A program made the translations under genes and the position numbers. Positions 54,773 to 64,000 of a stretch of DNA of 64,000 nt are shown one piece after another. Below the pieces are notes generated by a model. It saw only the letters and a program-made list of their open reading frames with translations, was not told the DNA's origin and made no database searches. Origin of the DNA: Periplaneta americana (Eukaryota; Arthropoda; Insecta; Blattodea; Blattidae); assembly GCF_040183065.1 (NCBI RefSeq), contig NC_091126.1, positions 147,648,204-147,712,203 on the forward strand, given 5' to 3'. Positions within the stretch are counted from its first letter, which is position 1; each line of letters begins with the position of its first letter.

Positions 54773-54845
54773 TATGATGTAGAAGCATCAGTAGCTGTGG
54801 TGGTAGTAGTAGTGACAATATGGCAATGGCAGTAGACACAGCAGC

Positions 54846-54883
<38 letters not shown>

Positions 54884-54976
54884 TAGTATTAGTGGTAATT
54901 GGTAATGGGGAGCAGAAGCAGTAGTATTAGTGACAGAGGTAGCAAAGCAGCAGCTATAATGTTGGTAGTGGTAGTG

Positions 54977-55014
<38 letters not shown>

Positions 55015-55206
55015 TATGATGTACAAGCATCAGTAGCTGTGGTGGTAGTAGTAGTGGCAGTATGGTAATGGTAGTAGACACAGCAGCAGTAGTAGTAGTA
55101 GTAGCAGTAGTAGTAGTAGTAGTATTGGTAATTGGTAATGGGGAGCAGAAGCAGTAGTATTAGTGGCAGAGGTAGCAAAGCAGCAGCTATAATGATGGTA
55201 GTGGTA

Positions 55207-55239
<33 letters not shown>

Positions 55240-55400
55240 GGAGTAGTAGTAGTAGTAATATTAGTGGTAATTGGTAATGGGGAGCAGAAGCAGTAGTATT
55301 AGTGGCAGAGGTAGTAAAGCAGCAGCTATAATGGTGGTAGTGGTAGTGGTAGTGGTAGTGGTGGTAGTAGTAGTAGCAGTAGTAGTAGTAGTAGTATTGG
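53815..55400. repeat. TAG-rich higher-order tandem array
   Basis: Nine copies of AATGGGGAGCAGAAGCAGTA (or close variants) at about 53888, 54022, 54173, 54302, 54445, 54659, 54905, 55138 and 55278. Each is followed by GCAGAGGTAGCAAAGCAGCA and then by runs of TAG/TGG triplets of variable length. Units are about 130-150 bp on the left and 210-250 bp on the right, where a TATGATGTAGAAGCATCAGT segment is added. The Tyr- or Leu-rich frames read through it are artefacts of the triplet repeat. Confidence 0.9.
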
Positions 55401-55567
55401 TAATATAGGAGTACAGTGCATTTTGCCAGTCTGTAACAGGGTGCAAGTTGGCTGCTTGCCTGGTCATTGCCCTGGTCGTTGCTGTTGTGTACTGCCACAA
55501 TCTCTCGGTACCTATTTCTCTGCATTAAAACTTTGGTACATGTAACACATCGTCATTTGGTACTCAC

Positions 55568-55634
55568 CTCCTCACAGTAGCTACTGGAATCGTTGCCCAT
55601 CTTCTCAATCAATTGTTCACAAGCAACAGTTTCT
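55568..55634 (-). CDS. Candidate host exon
   Basis: Acceptor TCTACATTAGTGCAG precedes AGAAACTG at 55634; a strong donor GAGGAG|GTGAGT follows 55568. Of the three frames only one is open: one base plus 22 codons, ETVACEQLIEKMGNDSSSYC and EE, leaving phase 0. That does not match the entry phase of the exon at 52296 unless its alternative acceptor is used or another exon lies between. Gene-like composition supports it; no homology is recognised. Confidence 0.4.
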
Positions 55635-55699
55635 CTGCACTAATGTAGAGAATTTCACTTTGTACATCTTTTTAAGTTCCATTACCCAGACATAAAATC

Positions 55700-56830
55700 A
55701 GTTGTGAAGTTTGGTGAATGAGGAGGTTACAAATTCCTGCTAATAATTCTGCACCCAATTACTATCCAGCTCAAATCAATAATGTGTACTGTATGGTATA
55801 TTAAGAGTATGAGCTGTGACCTTATTCTGTTGAAAATATGCTGTGAAACAATCCACATTTGTTAATTCGTCAGAAAATGTCTCTCTTGTACCTTGCCTGT
55901 TTCTGCATGAAAGAACGAACGAACCAATAATTCTGTGAGAACTAATGATACAGCACATCCAAATGTTTGTTTCGCACATTCGAACATCATTCACGATTGT
56001 TGGCTTTTCTGTTGACCAGCAGCTGTAGGCTACTGGATGATGATGCTACATAGCTGTTCAGTTGAAACCAAGTCTCATCACAAAACAAAATTGATTCAGG
56101 ATAAATTTCTCCGTTATTTACTATTTTAAGCCTAGAATTACAGACATTGTCCCGCACCGTGGCATAGTGGTTAAAGGCATTCTTTCTAGGACTCGCATTA
56201 CGGAATGCGTACTGGTTCGAGTCCTCATAGGGGAAGAAATTTCTCATGAAATTTCGGCCAGTGTATGGGACCGGTGCCCACTCAGCTTCGTGATGCACTT
56301 GGGGAGCTACAATAGGTAGCGAATCTGGTTGCGAAAGCCAGCTATAACGGCTGGGGGATCATCGTGCTAACCACATGATACCTCCATTCTGGTTGGATGA
56401 TCGTCCACCTCTGCTTTGGCATGTGGGCGTGAGGCCAGCAGCCGGCTGGTTGGTCTAGACTCTTCACAAGCTGTAGCGCCCCAGATTATTAGAGACATTA
56501 TCTGCATAATAATCTTGGGACTTATTTCCCGAACTTCAAGAATTTTAGGAATTCAATTTCAACAAATTTGTTCTCTGTTTTGCACATGCTTTAGAAATTT
56601 CTGTCCTCTGTGCTACAAAATATGTCAGAGATTTTAGAGGACTACATCACAAGGCAGCTGCTAGTCCATTGAATTTTTCACCAGTAAGCAAACTGAGATT
56701 TTGTCTGATTTATTGGTAATTCAAAGAACCTGTTTCGTTAAATTTCAACTAAATTTAGTACTGTATTTCTACAAGAATTCGGGCTATCAGGAAATTTATC
56801 TCCAAATTTTTGTCTTCTTTTGCCACACAA
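55700..56830 (-). pseudogene. Mariner-like transposase remnant split by a SINE
   Basis: The minus strand reads SILFCDETWFQLNSYV (first catalytic Asp block, about 56085), then in other frames ETNIWMC and FTAYFQQNKVTAHTLN (about 55840), the counterpart of the QQDGATAHT block with the catalytic Asp replaced by Asn. Upstream of the SINE (56490-56830) the sequence is too diverged to assign with confidence. Confidence 0.6.
56153..56490 (+). mobile_element. Long tRNA-derived SINE
   Basis: Head GCACCGTGGCATAGTGGTTA (box A) and GGTTCGAGTCCTCATAGGGG (box B), then a long body: AATTTCGGCCAGTGTATGGG, GGTTGCGAAAGCCAGCTATA and CCAGCAGCCGGCTGGTTGGT. It ends near TGTAGCGCCCCAGATTATTA. AGACATTGTC before and AGACATTATC after are a likely target duplication. 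Confidence 0.8.
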
Positions 56831-56849
56831 CTTATTATTTATTATTATT

Positions 56850-57062
56850 TTTACTTGGTTATTGAACGATGTTCTATCAATTATTGGGCTATTTGATAGT
56901 GAAATGGTATTTGGCGAGATGAGGCCAAGGATTACCTGACATTTACCTTACAGTTGGGGAAAACTTTTGAAAAAGCCAACCAGGTGATCAGTCCAAGCAG
57001 GAATCAAACCCATGCCAGGTCAGCAGGCAAGCGTGCTACTGCCTGAGCTATGATGGTAGATA
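56850..57062 (-). mobile_element. tRNA-derived SINE
   Basis: Same family as 28.8-29.0 kb: plus strand TTTACTTGGTTATTGAACGA, GAGATGAGGCCAAGGATTAC, GGTTGGCTTTTT-type body and the mirror of box B (GGAATCAAACCCATGCC). More diverged. Confidence 0.7.
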
Positions 57063-57252
57063 CAGTATGACTTATTGTTCTTTACACACATACCATACGT
57101 GTACATAATATGTTCCCTCAATGAATATTTGTTAACCACTGTCACAAAACAAACGAGATAAATAAACTGCACTCAGTCACAGACGAAATTAGAGCTGAGG
57201 TATGTATGCCTGTTGTATATTTCTCAAAACACAGCTGAACACGTGATCCCAC

Positions 57253-57319
57253 CTGCTGAGAGATTATGGCAATGGTCAGAGCAACAACTGGACAAGCAGC
57301 TTTCACACAGCTCATCAGA
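57253..57319 (-). CDS. Weak candidate host exon (Cys-rich)
   Basis: Acceptor TTGTGTTTCACCAG precedes TCTGATGAG; donor TCAGCAG|GTGGGA follows 57253. In phase 0 it reads SDELCESCLSSCCSDHCHNL and SA, leaving one base. That would join the 52296 exon in phase (G plus AG gives Glu) if the 55.6-kb exon is skipped. A second frame is also open, so coding status is uncertain. Confidence 0.25.
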
Positions 57320-57334
57320 CTGGTGAAACACAAT

Positions 57335-60300
57335 GTATAACTAGTACTATTAGTGGTAATATTATTAGTAGTGCTGTAGATAGTACACTGTACATTAAAT
57401 GAATAGAAATAACAAGAATTTTACACCTCAATAAGTAGAGTTCCTAACATATTTTTAATAAAATGCATATTCCACAGCATTTGCCATGAAAATGCGAATA
57501 ACTACTCTATCATATTTTATATTTCACTGAAAATGGAAATTTGGAATATGTGATTTTTTGCCCTATTATGTATTACACTGTGAAACATGATCGTGAACAG
57601 GTTTTCATTACACAGATTATGAGCAGCCAAAATAATTACACTTAATTTCTTTGCCTATATTACACTAAATATCACCAATGAACACACAAAAAGTGAACCT
57701 GCCCTCTAGCTTGATTTCTTGCTGCTGCATTCACCAAAGTTCGGACTATATCTCATTTATCAGCTTCACTCTATTACTAATATGAGCACACTATGCTATG
57801 TAAAAAAAATGCCTGCACTATGAATATGAACCAAGAGACCCTTGGGTTCTTATCTTCCAGTGCACCTCATTGCACTGGGCAATACCATTCCTGTAGCATT
57901 AATGACATTGCATTACTGCGATCTTTGACAGAGTATGTGACTCTATCTTAGTGTAGTACCAAAAATACATTCTGCATAAGAGGTTAGGCTAGGGACAATC
58001 AGCAACCTAGCCACAAATATCATCAATCTCCACATTCACTTGACATTTATGTTAGGTTATGTGCAAATGATAAGAGCCGAAATATAACTAAAGACAATGG
58101 TCGATGTCAGTGTTACAAATTTAATCTAAAAAAAAAAAGATAGCTACAAATTTTATTGTTGTTTTTCTTTGTTTTCTGGAGCAGCAACAAACGAGCTTAA
58201 AAGTTTGGAGGATTACAATGATTAGTCTTCTACATTCTCTGTCCTATGGATGAGAATAAAAAGATGGCTTAACATTCTTCAAACTGGAAATGAATTCGTC
58301 AGGATGAATCATGGAAAACAACCACCTTTGTTATTTGAATCTCTTATGTAATTAATAAAATCATAAATGGATGAAAGGCACATTTATAATGTAAATTTAT
58401 AATCTTTTTTCGTGTAAATGTGGGAGATTCGTAAACTTTTCTGTCAATACAGGCATTACACTTTCATCTTATAATTACGATAGTTATTTCCGAATTGTTT
58501 TCTGCTTTAGTAATTTACTTGATAATGATTTTGTAACTCTTACAACTTTAGATCTGATGCTGTCATGCAAGCATCTTTGCATCATAACTGTTACTAATTG
58601 TCCCTATATATAATTTCTTAAATTTATTTTAAGTTGAGCATCTTTCTATATGGCTGTTATCTTATTTTGTACACGTCATAAGAGAGATAATAAAAATATA
58701 TCATTTTATGCCGTAAATGAAATTTAATGTGAACACGCTAAAAGCAAGCTCTCAAATAACAATCAGTTACCAGTAACAGAACATAAAAATTAATCAGAGG
58801 TTGATTTTTTGTAGTGAAAACTGTTTCACTACAGTATTTATACATAAAAAAGCAATGAAATTGGTGTTCTACTTGGAAGATTCTATTGAAAGTAAAAAGA
58901 ACTGAAAACTTGCGTGCGTGTTCTGCATAATTACTAAAAACTTACCCATACTTGTCAAATTCAGTAGTTCCAAGAGAAAACTTACTTTGTTGCAGGTCAT
59001 CAGTAACTGAATTATTACAATACAAATATCTCTTTATAGTTCTTCTGTTTGTGTGGAAAAACTAATGTTACTGGCACCTCTAAGGTTAGAGGTTGTATAT
59101 TAGAGCCAGGGGATTAAAATGAAAGAACTGAGTGTGGAAGCACTATGTATTCTGAAAACTTCATATGGGACAATAGAATAAAAAAAGAAGTTCTGTGATA
59201 CTAATGAAAATAATGCTCCATTAAACAATAAACAAAGAGAAGGAAAATACAATGTTAAGTATTTTTTCTACAGTTACTTTTAACTAAACTGGGGCGAAAT
59301 ATCATATTCGTAAATGTCTGTTATTTTACGACAAAGAAAAGTTAAATTTATTTTTATTTCTGGAAATATTAGTTTTCGATTTATAAATTATTGGAAGATA
59401 AGAACAAATGTTATGTGAAGTATTAATATTCCGTTAGTCCAGTGACAACAACATTACTCTCTAGGCCGAAGATATAGGATTCAATACTGGTGTGGAAATA
59501 ATAATCTTGGTGGATAAAGGGAGGATTTCTTCACCATTATTCTCAATTTTAGTGGTGCAGAAAGAACATGGGAAAGACTTCAATGAATAGAAGTCATTAA
59601 ATCCGGGAAGTAAGCATATTGAGAGAGTGAGTACATTACAGGGAAGATGCATTAGTTCAACATACTTAGAGCTGAATCAATATAAATATCACCAATACAG
59701 GATCTTACGCCTTTTTCAACATGTATCAAGTTTAATGAAAGCCTTAATTAACTTATTTTACCCCAACACTGATTTAATCGAAATTACATATCTTTCTAGG
59801 AAATGGCTTTTACAAATGATGTTTATTTATCCTACTGGGAAATTTATGAACACCCAAGTTTCTAACAATAAAAACTCCAAACTTCCAAAGAATTCATGCA
59901 CCATAAGGTTTATTGGTGTGAAGAACTGGAATTTTTGGATAACTCATAGCAGACATGCGAAGAATTTAGGTACAGAAATTAAAAATACCAAAATCTGTAC
60001 TCTGTTTGGAATACCTAAGCACAGATTTAATAACTTGTATCATTTCACAAGTGTCACGTAACTTTGATAAATCATTTTAAATTGACGTATTTTTGTCGGA
60101 CACAATGCGTTACCGGTAATCCTAAAACTCAGAATAGGTATGCATGCATTTGTGTGCATGCATGTATAATGGACTGAAATTTTCTCTGAGCTTCATTTTT
60201 ATAAGTATTGAAAGTACATGAACTTTCTGCCTGTTACAGAAAATAATATTGCAAAGAGGTGTAAGAGTATTTACAGCTTTATATAAGCATAAAAGAAAGA

Positions 60301-61300
60301 GTGTAACTTAAAATTAAGTAAATTTATTTCCGTACCTTGACAGGTGTAAGTATATTGGCAAACCAGAATTTTATTTATCCAGAGAAATTTCACGAAAATA
60401 ACAAGATGTTTAAAACCTTTTCATACACATGTGAACCTACTGTGTCATGATCCATATATAGTACAAAAATTATCACATTATGCATTATTAAGTATAATTA
60501 TTATATAAATAAGTTTAAGAAATTTTATGTATATTATGCAGATTTAATTAGTATCAATTATGACGAAAGAATTTAATTTGTATTCGTCAAAAACATGAGC
60601 ATGCAACACTTCATGCACTGAGATATCTACGCTCACTATTAATTATTTAAAACGAATTTAAGTTTAAAATTACTGCCGTGCATTTACTCGAAACATGCAA
60701 GTCCAGGAATACCTATATCAAGTGTGTCATATATTCTAGACGAGGAGTCGATCATTGATAAACATAAGCTATTTTAAGATTTGAAAATAGAACGTCGTCA
60801 ATTCACTTTATGACACTAAATCTGAGTAGAAATCACACCCAACGTCCTTGGACCAATGTTTTCTGAATTATGATTTTTATAACAAGATGCAGATCATGTG
60901 CAGAACCACTAGCATCTACATGGTAACTAATTAATGACGAAGCCAAAGTTATTGTGCAAGCTTGTCTAGAAGCAAAGCAAATGCTCAATCATTAGCATGT
61001 AACTTGCGATCTTATTTCTACATGTGCGAAATTAATGGTTTCATATTAGACTGCTACGAAGGAACCTCATTCATGAGGATGAAGAAATGTCTACACCAAA
61101 TAATTAGATAAACGAAAGAAGATACTCTAGCTCGACTGAAATATTATATCATATAAACTTTCAATAATTTCCAGATACTGCCACTACTATCACTGACAAC
61201 ACATAAATTTTCACTTAAAAATCTGAACTTTTAACAAATGTCACAAAAGACACGTACACTGTATTAAAGTATGAGTAGTATGACTTAATCAGTTCCGGAT
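57335..61300. other. Long AT-rich stretch without recognisable features
   Basis: I see no TE protein, SINE head or convincing exon. The longest frame (59627-60061, plus, 144 codons, reading RFIGVKNWNFWITHSRHAKN) has ordinary AT-rich composition, no splice context and no recognisable motif. Confidence 0.45.
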
Positions 61301-61329
61301 ATGGCATGTTGAGAAAGAAGTAAAGGACG

Positions 61330-61762
61330 GGGGGGGGGGGAAGAAGAACAAAGACAAAAAGGAAGGAAAGGGGAGAAGAAAAGGATAGTAGAAAAAAAAC
61401 AGGATGATGGGAGGAGAGGAGAGGAGAGGAGAGGAGAGGGGAAGGGGAAGTGCAATGGAGGAGAGGGAAAGTGACACGAGAACAGGGAAGAGAGTAAAGC
61501 ATGAGAGATTAGAGGGGAGAGAATGGAGTAGAGAAGAGGAGAGGAGAGGAGAGGAGAGGGGAGGGGAGGGGAGAGGAGAGGAGAGGAGAAGAGAAGAGAA
61601 GAGAAGAGAAGACAAGAGAAGAGAAGAGAAGAGGGGAGAGGAGAGGAGAGGAGAGGAGAGGAGAGGAGAGGAGAGGAGAGGAGAGGAGAGGAGAGGAGAG
61701 GAGAGGAGAGGAGAGGAGAGGAGAGGAGAGGAGAGGAGAGGAGAGGAGAGGAGAGGAGAAAG
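61330..61762. repeat. Purine-rich (GAGAG)n array
   Basis: Starts with a run of G (61331-61340), then mixed purines, and from 61633 about 25 nearly perfect GGAGA units. One strand is almost pure purine for over 400 bases. Arg/Glu-rich and Ser/Leu-rich frames here are artefacts. Confidence 0.95.
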
Positions 61763-61769
61763 GTGTTAC

Positions 61770-63090
61770 GGACATTACGAAATGTAAATGAATAATATTC
61801 GAAACTAATTTCTGAAATGTAATGTATTTTAAAATTATGTTTGGAGAAATATTGATTTGGTTTTGAAGTCCTGACTGTGTCTCAAATTGTTTTCTACAAA
61901 CTGTAAAGTTGCATACTGACTAGGTGTTCATATTTTCTAAACTTTAACTTTGTTTTCAATATAGTGACCACAAAATAATAACCTTCTCTGCCAAATATTC
62001 TCCCTATAATTTGTCATATTTGAGCCACAAATCATACAATAATGACCTAAAAGTGAAATGGATTTTTTAATTGTGATTTCTTATTTATACGATTTCTTGT
62101 TTACAGATTACTGATAAATGTACATAATTTGTGACTTTCTGTAACTTATGCATATTAAAAAAAAAAGTGATGTCAGTTGATTTTTTGGAATTATACTGTC
62201 CTCTTAAAAACCTGTCAAATTCAATAACAAAATAATTATTTGGGAATATTTTACATTCTCGATGCCAGAGTTTTTGTGCTGCATCACTGCAGTTATTACT
62301 TTAAGAAATAGGAATAGTACAGATATGTATCCATAAAGACGTTTTTGCAAATATTTATTTTCTGAGAGGAAAACTAAAAAATGTGACATTCATTTTTCTT
62401 CCAAATGAAACAAATGCTACTCATGTAGATAAATAAGCTTTACTTTAATCACTTAATGCAACGGTTATTCAGTATAATTAAGAAGATGTGATAGTTATGA
62501 ATGGACTTTTAATATAGAATCCCAGAATTTCCTTTTAGCTAAACTAAGAAAATCTACAAAATTCTCGAAAGTGATAGTCAGCCAATCTCTGGGATTATCC
62601 AGTATTTAATGCATGCTAGAACCATTACCCAACCATGCATGTGCAATTTGCTAATAAAGAAGGTATAAACTAGATACGGTATTTCTTCTTACAATTCAGG
62701 ACATCACTATATGACAAACTATAGACTTATGTGGACGTGATGTAAGATAGATGTATACAAACTCACTATTCTCCAAAGAAGTGTGTTGAATTCGAGGGGA
62801 TAAAGCTTAGCTCCTTTGCATTTTGGACATCAAGGACTCGTATATATAGCAACATTGATTTATTGTAATTTATAGTTAAATCAATGCTAATTACAAAGTC
62901 AGATTCAACAAAACTTCATTTGGAAATCAAACACTTTTCCGAATATCTACTTGGAAAACAGGAAGAAATATATTTCAGGTAAAAAGAGACAATTGTCTAC
63001 AGTTGGAGACGTTTTCAAGCACTTGTTACCATCACGTCTTCTGTGTGTAGGAAAGCTCATGATAACAATTTTCAATATGAAGAAAACTGA
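61770..63090. other. AT-rich non-coding stretch
   Basis: Nothing recognised. Confidence 0.5.
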
Positions 63091-63164
63091 TGAAATGAAA
63101 TGAATGAAGATCCAGAATATTTTCAGGACATAACCTCAATGTCAACTTCAATGTTGTTATTAGT

Positions 63165-63393
63165 TAGGAGTGGTAGTGGTAGTGGTAGTGGTAGTGGTAG
63201 TAGTAGTAGTAGTAGTGGTAGTAGTAGTAGTAGTAGTAGAAGTGGTACTGGTGGAGGTAATTTTACAAGTACCGGTAGTCAATAGTGGCACTAACAGTAG
63301 TAGTAATAGCTATGGTTAAGTAGTGAATAATGGCAGTAGTAATAGTAATGCTAGTGGTTGTAGTTGTACAAATAGTCAATAGGGCAGAGTAGC

Positions 63394-63440
<47 letters not shown>

Positions 63441-63612
63441 AAATATTGCACAATGATAGTAGGTATGATATTAGCAATGAAAAATATTGAATAATGGTAG
63501 CAGTAGTAGTAGTATTAGTAGTAGTTATGAAGAATGGCAGTAGTAGTAAGAGTAGATAGTGAAAGTTGTAGAAATAGTAAAGTAGCAGCAGCAACAGTAG
63601 CAGCAGCAGCAG
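63165..63612. repeat. Degenerate (TAG)n array
   Basis: TAG/TGG triplets, with a perfect run at about 63391-63440, interspersed with AAT and GCA variants. Similar to the 53.8-55.4 kb array, but without the AATGGGGAGCAG spacer. Confidence 0.9.
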
Positions 63613-63617
63613 TTGTT

Positions 63618-63868
63618 GTTTTTAGTGGATATTTTACGATGCTGTATCAACATCTCAGGTTATTTAGCATCTGAAAGAAATGAAGGTGATAATATCGGTG
63701 AAATGAATCCAGGGTTCAGCACCGATAGTCACCCAGCATTTCCTCGTATTGGGTTGAGGGAAAACTCTGAGAAAAACCTCAACCAGGTAACTTGCTCCAA
63801 CCAGGATTCGAACCTGGGCCACCTGGTTTCACGATCAGACGCACAAACCGTTACTCCACAGGTGTGGA
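63618..63868 (-). mobile_element. tRNA-derived SINE between TAG arrays
   Basis: Minus strand head with GTAACGGTTTGTGCGTCTGA and box B GGTTCGAATCCTGGTTGGAG; the body GGTTGAGGTTTTTCTCAGAG and tail match the family at 28.9 kb. It separates two TAG arrays, as if inserted in one. Confidence 0.75.
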
Positions 63869-63869
63869 C

Positions 63870-63956
<87 letters not shown>

Positions 63957-63960
63957 AGTA
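63869..63960. repeat. (TAG)n microsatellite
   Basis: About 28 TAG/TGG units at the edge of the SINE. Confidence 0.95.
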
Positions 63961-64000
63961 GTATGAATATTGTACTTGTGGGCACATTGTAACATACCAA

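Noticed and set aside
53717-55525. Many long Tyr-, Leu- or Pro-rich frames
   Set aside because: They are readings of TAG/TGG triplet repeats; any triplet repeat gives open frames.
59627-60061. 144-codon frame as a gene
   Set aside because: AT-rich composition, no motif, and no splice or promoter context; frames of this length are expected by chance in 64 kb of such DNA.
61404-61787. 127-codon Arg/Glu/Gly-rich frame
   Set aside because: An artefact of the GGAGA pentanucleotide array, which is open in all frames.
150-63960. CRISPR-like arrays of repeats and spacers
   Set aside because: Repeats are microsatellites or minisatellites in a eukaryotic genome; no cas genes or direct-repeat structure is seen.

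Overview
The window looks like intronic and intergenic DNA from a large, repeat-rich insect genome. The repeat families (TAA and TAG microsatellites, tRNA-derived SINEs, Penelope-like elements, mariner-like elements, and LINE 3' ends ending in tetranucleotide tails) resemble those I associate with cockroaches and termites. That taxonomic guess is inference. There is no bacterial-style gene order: most open frames are short, and recognisable proteins are almost all transposable-element (TE) remnants.

Host gene. One host gene is supported, on the minus strand. Four exons (52159-52296, 27813-27967, 27442-27675, 18636-18959) have good splice borders and compatible phases, and the last ends in a stop. 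They encode roughly 280 residues of a Ser/Thr/Pro-rich, probably disordered C-terminus with a basic patch and an IKVEP motif that fits a SUMO site, so a nuclear regulator is plausible. I cannot name it. Two further candidate exons lie upstream (55568-55634, 57253-57319), but their phases do not chain simply. The introns, one of about 24 kb, are filled with nested TEs.

Layout. 0-4.5 kb: a large fold-back element, a SINE, Tc1-like and mariner-like transposase remnants and the first Penelope (PLE) fragment. 4.5-9 kb: a Ser-rich ORF, an R2-type endonuclease tail and a SINE. 9-11.7 kb: two PLE copies with inverted terminal arms. 13.4-15.8 kb: a three-level nest (SINE and Harbinger inside a mariner-like element). 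16-17.2 kb: a decayed TE protein. 17.5-18.5 kb: a third PLE type set between two TAA arrays. 18.6-28 kb: three host exons surrounding a nearly complete Jockey-type LINE. 28-50 kb: SINEs, a complete but dead mariner-like element, 3'-truncated LINEs, MITEs, a hAT element and PLE fold-back hairpins. 50-57 kb: an upstream host exon, a long TAG higher-order array and a mariner-like remnant split by a SINE. 57-64 kb: mostly featureless AT-rich DNA, then GAGAG and TAG arrays.

Most interesting signal. The terminal repeats of three PLE types carry hammerhead-ribozyme-like motifs: CUGANGA, an extra U, a stem II hairpin, GAA, a perfectly palindromic stem III, then UA or UC. Six copies keep every core element and at least four more are damaged. 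Stem III is ACGU, ACAUGU or ACAGCUGU depending on the family, a design that would favour cleavage as a dimer. The motifs lie in inverted pairs, some in small fold-back elements with no protein left.
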